The notes: generated from the letters alone by a model not told the origin. Numbered from the stretch's first letter, positions 7,797-16,806 are shown. The stretch: DNA of 64,000 nucleotides from JBGSUZ01 sp964404895 (GCA_964404895.1 CAYOLV010000003.1:248001-312000), one strand, 5' to 3'. A program made the numbers and translations.

Positions 7797-8612
7797 TCAG
7801 TTAAGAAAACTTAAATTCTTCACGTGTACACTTACCGAAATTACATGTAACCGTGTCATATTTTCCAGTGCTTCTTTGATTTCGTGTTGAACCTCTGTTG
7901 CCCCCTGAATAATGGTTTTATTGATCTTCAGAGACAAGTCAACTTCCAACTGAATCTGTTCTTCATTCTTCTGAAACTTGACCTTATAAACTTCCGCAAC
8001 ATGTTCATTTAACTCACAAGCATGCTCAATAATTTGTAAAATGACACGATTGGCAATTGTAAATTTCCCCAGGTAACTAAAGGTCGGACGGACGATTGTT
8101 TTTTCACTGACTTCAGTCAAATGTTCTCGTCTGCGGATTATTGTCTTCACAGAATCTAAGAAATAACCGCTAAAATCTCGTTTGATTTCTACCGTAGGAA
8201 GTGGAATGACATGCTTGCCGTGTTTCATTCGACTTTCTCTCGCCATGCGAATTTCCTCTGGCGCTGAGATTTCATTAATGTATATGTATTCATTTATTGT
8301 GCCAATCTCAAGTCGATCTACAATATTCTGAACCATTCTATCTGATGTGCCTACAACAAGAAGCTGATCTACCTGTAAGTCTTTTAATGCCCTTTTTACT
8401 TCATCACAATGGTCATCGAATTGAAAAATTGCTCTACGAACTGCTGCAAGTTTTGTTGCTTCACGTTTTGCAGACTTTCCTGCAATTCGTTTTGTCTCAC
8501 AAATGAGCAATCCGTCATCAATAATATATCTTATTCCCATTGAAAATGCTAGGTTCATAGCCTTGTGGCTCTTGCCGGTACCGCTGTCTCCAACTAATGC
8601 AACAATTTTCAT
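7797..8612 (-). CDS. P-loop NTPase with C-terminal Asp23 (alkaline-shock) domain
   Basis: The protein is 271 residues from the start MKIVALVGDSGTGKS; a GTGAGG ribosome binding site favours this ATG over one 21 bases upstream. Walker A is GDSGTGKS at residues 7-14. The next 180 residues form a kinase-like fold with DDGLLICE and QLLVVGTSDRMVQ strands and a basic helix (RMARESRMKHGKHV). The last 85 residues match Asp23/DUF322: GKFTIANRVILQIIEHACELN, a beta pair, IIQGATEVQHEIKEALENMT, then VISVSVHVKNL. Asp23 domains are linked to cell envelope stress in Firmicutes. The nucleotide-driven role of this fusion is not established. Confidence 0.8.
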   Translation of the reverse strand: MKIVALVGDSGTGKSHKAMNLAFSMGIRYIIDDGLLICETKRIAGKSAKREATKLAAVRRAIFQFDDHCDEVKRALKDLQVDQLLVVGTSDRMVQNIVDRLEIGTINEYIYINEISAPEEIRMARESRMKHGKHVIPLPTVEIKRDFSGYFLDSVKTIIRRREHLTEVSEKTIVRPTFSYLGKFTIANRVILQIIEHACELNEHVAEVYKVKFQKNEEQIQLEVDLSLKINKTIIQGATEVQHEIKEALENMTRLHVISVSVHVKNLSFLN

Positions 8613-8815
8613 CAAGCTATACCTCACTTCCATTGTAAGTTCATTATAACAAAAAATCCAATGAATTTAATTTAAAAACTAAGGAATTTGCATTTTTTTT
8701 TAAAATAATGAAAATTAACTTGCAAAATTACTTAATAAATCACGGCACAAAACCTAAAGTATAATGATTATCAGTATTTTTCAGTTTCTTTTTGCCTTTT
8801 TTTTCATCCCATTGA

Positions 8816-8844
8816 TTGTAGAGACCATAACCTTTGGGTATAAT
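8816..8844 (+). promoter_or_regulatory. Promoter of the ferredoxin gene
   Basis: TTGTAG (8816-8821) and a perfect TATAAT (8839-8844) are separated by 17 bases. The TATAAT lies 56 bases before the ferredoxin start. The remaining 170 bases of this gap, up to 8633, are AT-rich with nothing else recognisable. Confidence 0.6.
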
Positions 8845-8899
8845 CTGCGTAGTGGTAAACCACAACATTACTTAAACTATTTGAGGAGGAAATTGAATT

Positions 8900-9070
8900 A
8901 TGGCATACGTAATTAAAGATTCTTGTATCTCTTGTGGCGCTTGTGAAGCTGAGTGTCCAGTAAACGCTATCACTGCAGGTGCTGGTATCTACCTTATCGA
9001 CGCTGCTGCTTGTATCGACTGTGGCGCTTGCGCTAATGTTTGTCCAGTAGACGCTCCACAACCAGAATAG
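8900..9070 (+). CDS. 2[4Fe-4S] clostridial-type ferredoxin
   Basis: This small electron carrier of 56 residues begins MAYVIKDSCISCGACEAECP after a GAGGAGG ribosome binding site. It has two cluster-binding motifs, C-ISC-GAC-EAECP and C-IDC-GAC-ANVCP, each C-x2-C-x2-C-x3-C-P. The near two-fold internal symmetry is that of classical clostridial ferredoxin. In fermentative anaerobes it takes electrons from pyruvate or 2-oxoacid oxidoreductases and passes them to hydrogenase, Rnf or transhydrogenase partners, none of which is in this window. It is monocistronic, with its own promoter and terminator. Confidence 0.97.
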   Translation: MAYVIKDSCISCGACEAECPVNAITAGAGIYLIDAAACIDCGACANVCPVDAPQPE

Positions 9071-9081
9071 TAAACAAAAGC

Positions 9082-9115
9082 AAAAGACAGGTCGCTGACC
9101 TGTCTTTTTTTATTT
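9082..9115 (+). terminator. Terminator of the ferredoxin gene (works both ways)
   Basis: AAAGACAGGTC-GCT-GACCTGTCTTTTTTT. The reverse reading also ends in a T-rich tail (TTTTGCTTTTG), so it may serve the converging MarR gene as well. Confidence 0.88.
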
Positions 9116-9117
9116 AC

Positions 9118-9141
9118 CCCATTTGCGAAGCAAATATGGGA
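9118..9141. repeat. Hairpin-forming inverted repeat after the MarR gene
   Basis: CCCATTTGC-GAA-GCAAATATGGG; on the minus strand the loop becomes CTTCG, a very stable tetraloop context. It lies between the converging MarR gene and the shared terminator and lacks a U-tail of its own. Confidence 0.6.
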
Positions 9142-9172
9142 GAAAGCGAAGGGCTCGATGCCCTGAGCTCCT

Positions 9173-9619
9173 TCATTCTTCATATTTATCTACAGTCAAT
9201 TGATTGATTCGACTTAGAAATTTTAAAATAGCCTTTTGCTCATTAATCGACATATCGTGCATTACAAATTGCATTGATTCCTCTTCTATTTTTCTGAAGC
9301 GCTCTAATTGCAACCGGCCTTGATCTGTAAGTCCAATGTAGGCTTTGCGTTTGTCAACCTCATCTTTTTCTTTATAAATCAAATTTCGAGCCATTAGGTG
9401 CTTCATCAACGTATCGAGAATGCCACGATCCAATTCTAGTATTCGCAATAAATCTTGTGTTCCAATCCGATCAAATCGGCCTACCTCATTGAGTAATACC
9501 AATTCTGAAAAACTGTTGAAATGAGAAAACTCATCGACTTGTACGCCAGCTTTATCCTTTTCAATAAACTTTTTGATTAGAATTTCCACCATTTTGAGTA
9601 TGGATTGATTGTAATTCAC
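9173..9619 (-). CDS. MarR-family transcriptional regulator
   Basis: This 148-residue protein has the MarR winged-helix layout: helix SELVLLNEVGRFDRIGTQDLLRILELDRGILDTLMKHLMARNLI, then the wing YKEKDEVDKRKAYIGLTDQGRLQLERF with the typical D-x-R-x-x-x-x-x-L-T-x-x-G pattern. The C-terminal helices dimerise. It lies 46 bases after the acetyl-CoA acetyltransferase gene on the same strand, so it may sense a related acyl compound or phenolic ligand. That is a contextual guess only. Confidence 0.88.
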   Translation of the reverse strand: MNYNQSILKMVEILIKKFIEKDKAGVQVDEFSHFNSFSELVLLNEVGRFDRIGTQDLLRILELDRGILDTLMKHLMARNLIYKEKDEVDKRKAYIGLTDQGRLQLERFRKIEEESMQFVMHDMSINEQKAILKFLSRINQLTVDKYEE

Positions 9620-9664
9620 TTATGCGTCACTCCTTGATGCCGACTAACCTGTTTCCAAGGGTTG

Positions 9665-10846
9665 TTAAGGTCTCTTTACAACCACTGCTTCACCCATACC
9701 GCCACCGATACAAAGTGTTGCTAAACCAGACTTAGCTTCTTGGCGTTTCATTTCATGCAACAAACTGACAAGAATTCTTGCCCCACTGGCTCCGATAGGA
9801 TGACCAAGGGCAATCGCGCCGCCGTTGACATTCACTTTTGAAGGATCAAGACCTAACTCACCAACAACTGCAATTGCTTGTGCAGCAAAAGCTTCATTTG
9901 CCTCAATGACATCTAATTGCTCAACGCTCAAAGATGCATTTTTTAGGGCTTTTTTAACTGCTGGAACTGGGCCAATACCCATAATTGCTGGATCTACGCC
10001 TGCAGAAGCAAATCCTGCAATTGTAGCAAGTGGGACAATCCCAAGTTCGTCTGCTTTTTCTTTGCTCATAATCACAAGCGCTGCTGCTCCGTCATTAATT
10101 CCAGAAGCATTTGCTGCTGTTACAGTACCGTCTTTTTTAAATGCCGGTCTAAGCTTAGAAATGCTTTCGAACGTTGTATCTGGTTTGATGTATTCATCTT
10201 CAAGGAAGAGAATTGGGTCGCCTTTACGCTGTGGAATCGGCACGCCTACAATTTCCTCAACGAATTTCCCATTGGCTCTTGCTGCTGCTGCCTTTTTTTG
10301 GCTGCCTGCTGCAAACTGATCTTGAGCTTCTCTGGAAACGTTCCATTTTTCTGCAACGTTCTCTGCTGTGATGCCCATGTGATAGTCATTGAAGACATCC
10401 CATAAACCATCGTTTACCATTGGATCGTATAATTCGCCGTTACCCATGCGTTGACCCCATCTTGCGCCTTTAAGCAAGTAAGGTGCCATACTCATGTTTT
10501 CAGTTCCGCCAGCAATAACGATATCGTTGTAGCCTGCCATAATAGACATTGCTGCCATTGAAACTGTTTTTAAACCTGAACCACAAATCATGTTGATTGT
10601 AGCTGCTGGAACTTCATTTGGAAGACCTGCCTTAAGTGCCGCTTGTCTAGCAACGCCTTGGCCGTATCCTGCTTGTAAAACACAACCAAAAATGACTTCG
10701 TCAACTTGTTCTGGTTTTACATGTGCTCTTTCAAGCGCTTCCTTAATGACAATGCTTCCCAAAGTCATTGGTGTCACATCTTTCAGAGCTCCCCCAAAAG
10801 AGCCTATCGGTGTGCGGACAGCACTTGCAATAACTACTTCCCTCAT
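9665..10846 (-). CDS. Acetyl-CoA C-acetyltransferase (thiolase)
   Basis: It condenses two acetyl-CoA to acetoacetyl-CoA, or cleaves it. The start MREVVIASAVRTPIGSFGG, preceded by TGGAGGAAACA, gives 393 residues, the family norm; an upstream in-frame ATG would add 15 unrelated residues. The nucleophilic cysteine lies in NMICGSGLKTVSMAAMSI. NGGAIALGHPIGASGARI holds the conserved histidine, and CIGGGMGEA near the end holds the second catalytic cysteine. No hydroxybutyryl-CoA dehydrogenase or crotonase neighbour is present, so it could serve butyrate formation, ketone use or mevalonate-type synthesis. A minus-strand TATAAT about 56 bases before the start marks the likely promoter. Confidence 0.95.
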   Translation of the reverse strand: MREVVIASAVRTPIGSFGGALKDVTPMTLGSIVIKEALERAHVKPEQVDEVIFGCVLQAGYGQGVARQAALKAGLPNEVPAATINMICGSGLKTVSMAAMSIMAGYNDIVIAGGTENMSMAPYLLKGARWGQRMGNGELYDPMVNDGLWDVFNDYHMGITAENVAEKWNVSREAQDQFAAGSQKKAAAARANGKFVEEIVGVPIPQRKGDPILFLEDEYIKPDTTFESISKLRPAFKKDGTVTAANASGINDGAAALVIMSKEKADELGIVPLATIAGFASAGVDPAIMGIGPVPAVKKALKNASLSVEQLDVIEANEAFAAQAIAVVGELGLDPSKVNVNGGAIALGHPIGASGARILVSLLHEMKRQEAKSGLATLCIGGGMGEAVVVKRP

Positions 10847-10981
10847 AATTGTTTCCTCCATGTAATATAGTATAACCCCACCATATTTCATCTACCGTTT
10901 TCCATTATACAATAAGAGGGACAGCTTTTGTCCTGTTAAAAAAATAATTAACTAAATTTCAGCCTATATTGACATTTTAAA

Positions 10982-11956
10982 TCATTCTTCTTGGTTTTTG
11001 TTGAAGTCTTCTAACTCATCTTTGATTTTGGTTTTCAATTGATCAATCACCTGTTCAGTCTTCAATTTTTCATTGGCTTCATATGGCACGGTAACGCCAA
11101 TGACATGCCAGTGATATTTTTGGTAATAATCACGCTCTTCAGCTTCTTGATTCAGATACACATCCATCTTCTCCTTAAACCGCTCAAACCCTGGCTCATG
11201 ACAAAACGGTAAAATACCAAAGAAGCTATAAGGTCCATAGTGAACGAACTCATCCGACTCCCAAAGCTGTGCGCGTATGTCTGCAAAATGTCGCTCGGAA
11301 AAGGGAAGGGTCTCTTGGTTTTGCTGATCAAAGACCAATGCAAAAATCGTAAGGGGATACTTGCCCTTTCTGGCTTTATATTTTTCTGCTTTGAGCAACT
11401 CGTCAAAGCCAGGATCCTCAGCTGGAATTAACGCGTCCACACTGTGGCTTTCAGCTGATTTTTGCTCATGACTGCCAGAATGAAAATCGATAGGCTGTCT
11501 TTCTGGCTTAGAACCTGGTTTTACATCCATCAACTCATTAAGTTTATCTTCAGCTGATTTTTGAGGCAGTACAGGTTTACGGGCAGATCGATCTGTATCC
11601 AATATGCTAATAATTCGCGACCTAAAGAAGCCATCATCAAAAGGCTTTAGAATGTAGTCTACTGCTCCAGCCTGTACACCTCTAATAAAATCGGCGCGCT
11701 TATTCGATGCGGTTAGTATGACAATTTGTAGATTAGGTTCATTCTCTTTTATCCTTCTGACCATTTCAAAACCGTCCGAACTGTCTGAAGCTACATCCAT
11801 AATCAACAAATCAATCTCATTTTTATATTTTTGCAAGGCATTATTCATTTCAAGTTCATTTTCAACTTCTATAATTTTGACGAAGGAAGACGCCAGTGCT
11901 TCTTTGATTCGCATACGCACCAACATTGCACGGTCAAATAATAAAATTTGTTTCAT
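10982..11956 (-). CDS. Response regulator with unusual C-terminal domain
   Basis: Residues 1-125 form a receiver domain: LLIMDVASD carries the phospho-acceptor aspartate, VILTASN the conserved threonine, and YILKPF the lysine. A charged linker of about 65 residues with no clear fold follows. The last 130 residues include FALVFDQQNQETLPFSERHFADIRAQLWESDEFVHYGPYSFFGILPF, whose layout recalls a GGDEF cyclase fold (R...D.v.yG...f.ilLP) without a GGDEF active site. There is no DNA-binding domain. It is divergent from a sensor kinase gene 216 bases away, its probable partner. Confidence 0.75.
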   Translation of the reverse strand: MKQILLFDRAMLVRMRIKEALASSFVKIIEVENELEMNNALQKYKNEIDLLIMDVASDSSDGFEMVRRIKENEPNLQIVILTASNKRADFIRGVQAGAVDYILKPFDDGFFRSRIISILDTDRSARKPVLPQKSAEDKLNELMDVKPGSKPERQPIDFHSGSHEQKSAESHSVDALIPAEDPGFDELLKAEKYKARKGKYPLTIFALVFDQQNQETLPFSERHFADIRAQLWESDEFVHYGPYSFFGILPFCHEPGFERFKEKMDVYLNQEAEERDYYQKYHWHVIGVTVPYEANEKLKTEQVIDQLKTKIKDELEDFNKNQEE

Positions 11957-12172
11957 AATATCCCCACCCTTTGGTTACGATCATAAAAGTACTGACTTTA
12001 TAACTATATCTACCCCTGATTTAATCAATAATTCATTACCTATCACTTTTCTTATTTTGATATTTTACTCTTAAAAAGGATATCTATATCTAATAACAAG
12101 CTTTTCGTCTATTTATTCATCGCGCATACCTGTATTTCTCAGAATCAAGTCCCTTCAACAGGAGGCTCAAAT

Positions 12173-13897
12173 ATGAAAAAATTCTTGTTTGCTCTCATGG
12201 CTGTTATTCTCATATCACTCAATCTTAAGGTTCAATATACAGAAGATGACCCACGTATTATTTTTACGCCCGAGGAAAGAGAATGGCTGATTACTCACCC
12301 CATTATTACAGTAAGTCCTGACCCCAATTACGCCCCAGTTGAATTTTATGAGGATGGTACTTTTAAAGGTCTTTCTATAGATTACTTAAATTGGATCAGT
12401 TCAACTTATCATATTGAGTTTGAATATATTTATTATGAGTCTTGGTCACAGATAATGGATGCCTTAAAAAAGGGAGATGTACTGCTTCAAACAGGCATTA
12501 TTAAAACCAGCGACAGAGATAAATACCTTAGTTTTACAGATCCTTATAGCGATATGCCCTCTGTTCTCATGATCCGAAAGGATTTTAAGGAACCTTTAAA
12601 CAATCACACACTTTTTGATTATAAGGTTGGTCTTATCAATGACTTTGCTGTTGAGGAGTATATCCGAAATAAATATAATCCTGAAAATCTATATGAATTA
12701 GAAAATGTAAAAATTGCACTTGAATCCCTTTCGACAGGAAAATTAGATGTGCTGGTTCTAGACATTGGGCAAGCGACTTATTATGTCAATCAAATGGGTC
12801 TAACCAACATTATGATTACCAATGATGTTCAACTGGACTTTGCGATTCAACTCAGTTTTGCTGCCAAAAAAGATCAAACTATATTGATTAGCATCATGGA
12901 TAAAGCGCTAAAATCCATGCCCGCCGATGTTCAGCAATCCTATGCGAACAAGTGGCTTGGCATTGGAGAATTTGTTGCCTTTGACTCAAAGCTACTGAAT
13001 ACATTTTTAATCGTTCTCAGCATCATAACCACGCTCTTTATAGTCGTTTCAATTTGGTTGTTCACGCTCAGAAGGAAAGACAATCAACTTGCCGTGGTCA
13101 ACGCTAAACTCCAAGAACAGATTTTCGCTTTACACGAAGCACAACACCAACTGGTAGAATTGGAAAAGATAAATGCCCTCAGTCGGCTGGCAATTGGATT
13201 GTCACATGAGATTAACACCCCTATTGGCAATGGCATCACAATTGTTTCTTATATTCAAAATTTAACACACGAACTTCGATTAGCCTTAGGCGATCAACAA
13301 AAAAACCTTTTAGAACTCGCTTCGCAAATTGATGAATCTAGCGCAATTGCGTTAAGATCTTTACAAAAAACAGCTAAAATTATTCAAGATTTTCATGCGG
13401 TTGCAAACTACCAATTGGATACTGATGAAAAGGAAATCGACTTGTCAAAAGAACTTGAACAGATTTCGCTTATTTTAGCAAGTCATGAAACCATGCGCAG
13501 TGAATTGAACTTGCATTTACAGGAAGGTATTCGAACCGTTATGTCCTATAATATACTGTTGCAGCTATTGAGTTCACTTATGGAAAATAGCTTTTTACAC
13601 GGCTATAATAAACAAATCGGACGTGTCGATATTGAACTTAATAAAGTAGATGACTGGATTATCCTCGTTTATAGAGATTATGGAACTGGAGTTTCAGAAC
13701 AAGAGCTTCCTAAATTGTTTGAACCCTTTTATTCAACCCGACGTGGGACAGAAGAGCGCCTTGGTTTAGGACTTTATACTGTTTATAATATTGTGACTCA
13801 TGTTTTAGAAGGGAAAATTTCAGTCACTTCAGTTCCTCTCGAAGGTACTGTCTTCTCTATAAAGTTTCCAGCCAAACGAAGTCATTCCAGCTTATAA
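12173..13897 (+). CDS. Sensor histidine kinase with extracytoplasmic solute-binding domain
   Basis: The 574-residue protein begins with a hydrophobic signal-anchor (FLFALMAVILISLNLKV). Residues 35-265 form a family-3 solute-binding domain: EEREWLITHPIITVSPDPNYAPVEF, FKGLSIDYLNWIS, LSFTDPYSDMPSVLMI. A membrane helix follows (TFLIVLSIITTLFIVVSIWLF), then a short coiled coil. The phospho-acceptor motif is GLSHEINTPIGN, and the ATPase domain has N (LMENSFLHGY), G1 (YRDYGTGV) and G2 (RLGLGLYTVYNIV) boxes. Binding of a small solute, possibly an amino acid, outside the cell should control autophosphorylation. AGGAGG precedes the ATG. Confidence 0.92.
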   Translation: MKKFLFALMAVILISLNLKVQYTEDDPRIIFTPEEREWLITHPIITVSPDPNYAPVEFYEDGTFKGLSIDYLNWISSTYHIEFEYIYYESWSQIMDALKKGDVLLQTGIIKTSDRDKYLSFTDPYSDMPSVLMIRKDFKEPLNNHTLFDYKVGLINDFAVEEYIRNKYNPENLYELENVKIALESLSTGKLDVLVLDIGQATYYVNQMGLTNIMITNDVQLDFAIQLSFAAKKDQTILISIMDKALKSMPADVQQSYANKWLGIGEFVAFDSKLLNTFLIVLSIITTLFIVVSIWLFTLRRKDNQLAVVNAKLQEQIFALHEAQHQLVELEKINALSRLAIGLSHEINTPIGNGITIVSYIQNLTHELRLALGDQQKNLLELASQIDESSAIALRSLQKTAKIIQDFHAVANYQLDTDEKEIDLSKELEQISLILASHETMRSELNLHLQEGIRTVMSYNILLQLLSSLMENSFLHGYNKQIGRVDIELNKVDDWIILVYRDYGTGVSEQELPKLFEPFYSTRRGTEERLGLGLYTVYNIVTHVLEGKISVTSVPLEGTVFSIKFPAKRSHSSL

Positions 13898-13936
13898 ATC
13901 CATACTCACGAAGCCAGAACTATAAAGCCCATCCCA

Positions 13937-13965
13937 TAAAAAAAAGACCTTCACGGTCTTTTTTT
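13937..13965. terminator. Bidirectional terminator between the kinase gene and rex
   Basis: AAAAAAAAGACC-TTCAC-GGTCTTTTTTT has A and T runs on both sides and lies between converging genes. Confidence 0.88.
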
Positions 13966-13988
13966 ACATACTTTATTGTGCGACTTTA

Positions 13989-14621
13989 TTAAGCTTCATC
14001 TTCTTTGAGAAAATAGCTTAGGGTCAATAAGTTATCGATTAAATGAACATTTTCAACGATAACTTCTTCTTCTACTCTTAAATCCACAGGCGCAAAATTC
14101 CAAATGGCTTTAACGCCGCTTGCAACTAATTTATCTGCAACTTCTTGAGCACCTGTACGACTTGTACAGATATAACCGATATCAATTTGATGTTTTTCAG
14201 AAAAAGCTTTTAAATCGTCGATATCCATGACTTCGATGTCATTAATGCGAAGGCCTATCAATTTAGGATTCACATCGAAAATACCTACTAAATTAAAGCC
14301 CCACTTACCAAAACTAGAATATTTGGCCAAAGCTTGACCTAGGTTTCCCGCCCCAACGATCACCGTATTGTAGTTTTTTGTAAGTCCTAAAATTTTACCG
14401 ATCTCTGTATAGAGGTCTTCAACCACGTATCCAAATCCCTGCTGCCCAAATCCGCCAAAATTATTTAAGTCTTGTCGTATCTGAGATGCAGTAAAACCAA
14501 TGATATCGCTAAGTTCTTTTGAAGAAATACGCTTAATGTCTTTCTCCATAAGTTCTCTTAAATATCGATGGTATTTAGGAAGCCGGCGAATGACCGCCAT
14601 AGAAATTTTTTCATTAGCCAC
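13989..14621 (-). CDS. rex: Redox-sensing transcriptional repressor Rex
   Basis: Rex senses the NADH/NAD ratio and represses fermentation and respiration genes when NADH is low. The GTG start (VANEKISMAVIRRLPKYHRYL) with a GGGGTGAT ribosome binding site gives 210 residues, the usual length; an ATG further upstream would add 15 residues without homology. The N-terminal winged helix shows SSKELSDIIGFTASQIRQDLNNFGGFGQQGFGY. The NAD-binding fold has VIVGAGNLGQALAKY, and the C-terminal swap helix is LIDNLLTLSYFL. Target genes likely include fermentative genes elsewhere. A candidate operator lies upstream of its promoter. Confidence 0.95.
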   Translation of the reverse strand: MANEKISMAVIRRLPKYHRYLRELMEKDIKRISSKELSDIIGFTASQIRQDLNNFGGFGQQGFGYVVEDLYTEIGKILGLTKNYNTVIVGAGNLGQALAKYSSFGKWGFNLVGIFDVNPKLIGLRINDIEVMDIDDLKAFSEKHQIDIGYICTSRTGAQEVADKLVASGVKAIWNFAPVDLRVEEEVIVENVHLIDNLLTLSYFLKEDEA

Positions 14622-14690
14622 ATTATCACCCCATCTATATTTAGTAAACCTCTTGAAATACCCCATGTTACCCGCATGTTTACTGTTCAG

Positions 14691-14720
14691 ATTATATCAT
14701 TTGCTAATTTCCTCTGTCAA
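14691..14720 (-). promoter_or_regulatory. Promoter of rex
   Basis: Perfect TTGACA (14715-14720 on the minus strand) and perfect TATAAT (14691-14696), spaced 18 bases. Confidence 0.8.
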
Positions 14721-14756
14721 TTGAAACCCCTACATTTCCCTTCAATTTTACCCATC

Positions 14757-14774
14757 TTGTTAATGGTTTAACCA
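14757..14774. promoter_or_regulatory. Candidate Rex operator
   Basis: TTGTTAA TGGT TTAACCA matches 13 of 14 fixed positions of the clostridial Rex site TTGTTAA-N4-TTAACAA. It sits between rex and the divergent ABC-F gene, 36 bases upstream of the rex -35 box and about 94 bases before the ABC-F start. Autoregulation of rex or control of the ABC-F gene is inferred. Confidence 0.5.
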
Positions 14775-14867
14775 ACAACTCTCAGATGCATCGATTTTTT
14801 TTTTATGCTATGATAAAAAGTGATTCGAAAAAGGAACAAAAACGTAAGTTTGAAATGGGGAAAAATA

Positions 14868-16790
14868 GTGATTGCATTATCTGTAAATCAAGTGAGTAAA
14901 GCTTTTGGCATTACCAGCATACTGGAAAACATCAGCTTTACCGTCTCTCAAGGAGACAAAGTGGGGTTGATTGGGCGCAATGGCGCAGGTAAAACCACAT
15001 TATTTAAAATCATCAAAGGTGAATACAGCGCTGACCAAGGCTCTATCTATATGGCTAAAGGCGCAGAGGTAGGCTATTTAGAACAGATTCCTCTTGCGGT
15101 TGAAGGAACGACTCTTTATGAGTACTGTTTGGAGATTTTCAGACCTCTTCTCAATATGGAACTCCAGTTAAGAACCCTTGAACACGACATTGCAGACTTT
15201 AGCAAACATGGCTCAGAGCCTTCTAAAGAACTTCTGGATCAGTATTCACATTTACTAGAAGACTTTTCTCGTCATAATGGTTATGGGTTTAGGAGTGAAG
15301 TCAGAGGCGTTTTGAAAGGTCTTGGCTTTTCAGAAAATGAATTTGATCGGGGCATTGAAGGTTTGTCTGGGGGACAAAAATCAAGACTGGGCATTGGTCG
15401 TCTCTTGCTCAGAAAGCCCGAAATCCTTCTGTTAGACGAACCGACGAACCATTTGGACATCGATGCCTGTGCATGGCTAGAAACTTATTTAAAAGCCTAT
15501 GACGGCACGCTGATCATCATCTCCCATGACCGATACTTCCTCGATCAGATTATTACCCGAGTATTTGAAGTCGAACAGCGTCATTTGACCACCTATACTG
15601 GCAACTATTCGGATTATGTCCGCATAAAAGAGGTCAATTTTGAAACGGCTGTCCGCACTTATGAACAACAACAAAAAGAGATTGAAAAACAAGAAGAAAT
15701 CATTCGCAGATTTAAGGGACATGGCACAGAGAAGCTGACCAAACGAGCCAAGTCCAGAGAAAAAATGCTGGATAAAATGGAAGTCGTGGACAAACCTATG
15801 CTGTATACCAAGCGGGCAAAGATTCGCTTGAGCACCCGAATTAAAAGCGGCGAAGACGTTTTGTTCGCCGAAGACCTCGCAAAGGCTTATGGTGAAAAAC
15901 AATTGTTCAACCATGTCAGTATCAGCGCTTTTAGAGGAGACCGAATCGGTTTAATTGGCCCCAATGGGATTGGAAAAACCACACTGTTTAAAATGTTGAT
16001 GGGGACTGAACCTTATCAAGCAGGTCATATTCACTTAGGTCATCAGGTTGAAATAGGCATGTATGACCAAGAACAATCTAACCTGAACTACGGCAATGAC
16101 TTGGTGGAGGAAATATCAGATGAGGATCCTAGCCTCAGTGTCACTGAAATTAGAGGGATGCTAGGTGGTTTCTTGTTCCATAATGATGACGTCTTTAAAA
16201 AAATCAATCAGCTCAGCGGTGGTGAAAAAGGTCGTATTTCCCTCTTAAAGCTCATGATGTCTAAATCTAATTTATTGCTTTTAGATGAGCCGACCAACCA
16301 TCTGGACATTGAGTCTAAAGAAGCTTTGGAAGATGCCTTATCGGGGTACGACGGCACCATCATTACCATTTCCCATGACCGGTATTTTTTAAATAAAATA
16401 TGCACAAAAATTTGGGATCTCGCCCCTGAAGGTGCTACCGAATACCTAGGCAATTATGACTACTACCGAGAAAAAATCAGTTTCAACGCTTCTCTTGAAG
16501 AAGAACTTTCAGACGAACCCGCTAAAACGAAAACTCAAATGAAGGAAGATCGCAAGAAAGAAAAGGAACGCCAACAGGTTCAGCGCCAGAAAAAACAAGG
16601 ACTAAGCTCTGTTGAAAAAGAAATAGAAAACCTAGAAACCGAAATATCCGATATTGAAGCTATGATGTGTGAAACCTCGGTTTACAGCGACCCCATCCTT
16701 ATGAAAGAGCTCGGGGAGCAATTGGTTCATTTAAAAACTACTTTAGATGAGACTTATAGCGCATGGACACTCATGCTGGAAGCAGATTAA
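14868..16790 (+). CDS. ABC-F family ATPase (ribosome-associated)
   Basis: The protein is 640 residues from a GTG start (IALSVNQVSKAFG) with GGGG spaced 10 bases upstream; a longer ATG start at 14820 adds 16 poorly conserved residues. It has two ABC domains and no membrane segments. The first has Walker A GRNGAGKTT, signature LSGGQKSRLGIGR and LLLDEPTNHLDI. The second has GPNGIGKTT, LSGGEKGRISLLK and LLLDEPTNHLDI. Between them lies the charged P-site tRNA-interaction linker (about residues 240-320). The C-terminus is a lysine/glutamate coiled coil. ABC-F proteins act on the ribosomal E site; some give antibiotic resistance, others relieve stalled translation. This looks like a housekeeping Uup/YdiF-type member. 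Confidence 0.9.
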   Translation: MIALSVNQVSKAFGITSILENISFTVSQGDKVGLIGRNGAGKTTLFKIIKGEYSADQGSIYMAKGAEVGYLEQIPLAVEGTTLYEYCLEIFRPLLNMELQLRTLEHDIADFSKHGSEPSKELLDQYSHLLEDFSRHNGYGFRSEVRGVLKGLGFSENEFDRGIEGLSGGQKSRLGIGRLLLRKPEILLLDEPTNHLDIDACAWLETYLKAYDGTLIIISHDRYFLDQIITRVFEVEQRHLTTYTGNYSDYVRIKEVNFETAVRTYEQQQKEIEKQEEIIRRFKGHGTEKLTKRAKSREKMLDKMEVVDKPMLYTKRAKIRLSTRIKSGEDVLFAEDLAKAYGEKQLFNHVSISAFRGDRIGLIGPNGIGKTTLFKMLMGTEPYQAGHIHLGHQVEIGMYDQEQSNLNYGNDLVEEISDEDPSLSVTEIRGMLGGFLFHNDDVFKKINQLSGGEKGRISLLKLMMSKSNLLLLDEPTNHLDIESKEALEDALSGYDGTIITISHDRYFLNKICTKIWDLAPEGATEYLGNYDYYREKISFNASLEEELSDEPAKTKTQMKEDRKKEKERQQVQRQKKQGLSSVEKEIENLETEISDIEAMMCETSVYSDPILMKELGEQLVHLKTTLDETYSAWTLMLEAD

Positions 16791-16806
16791 TCTGACAAAA
16801 AAAGAA

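Noticed and set aside
9825..10319. 164-codon plus-strand frame opposite the thiolase gene
   Set aside because: Ala/Ser/Pro-rich translation typical of an antisense shadow, with no initiation signals.
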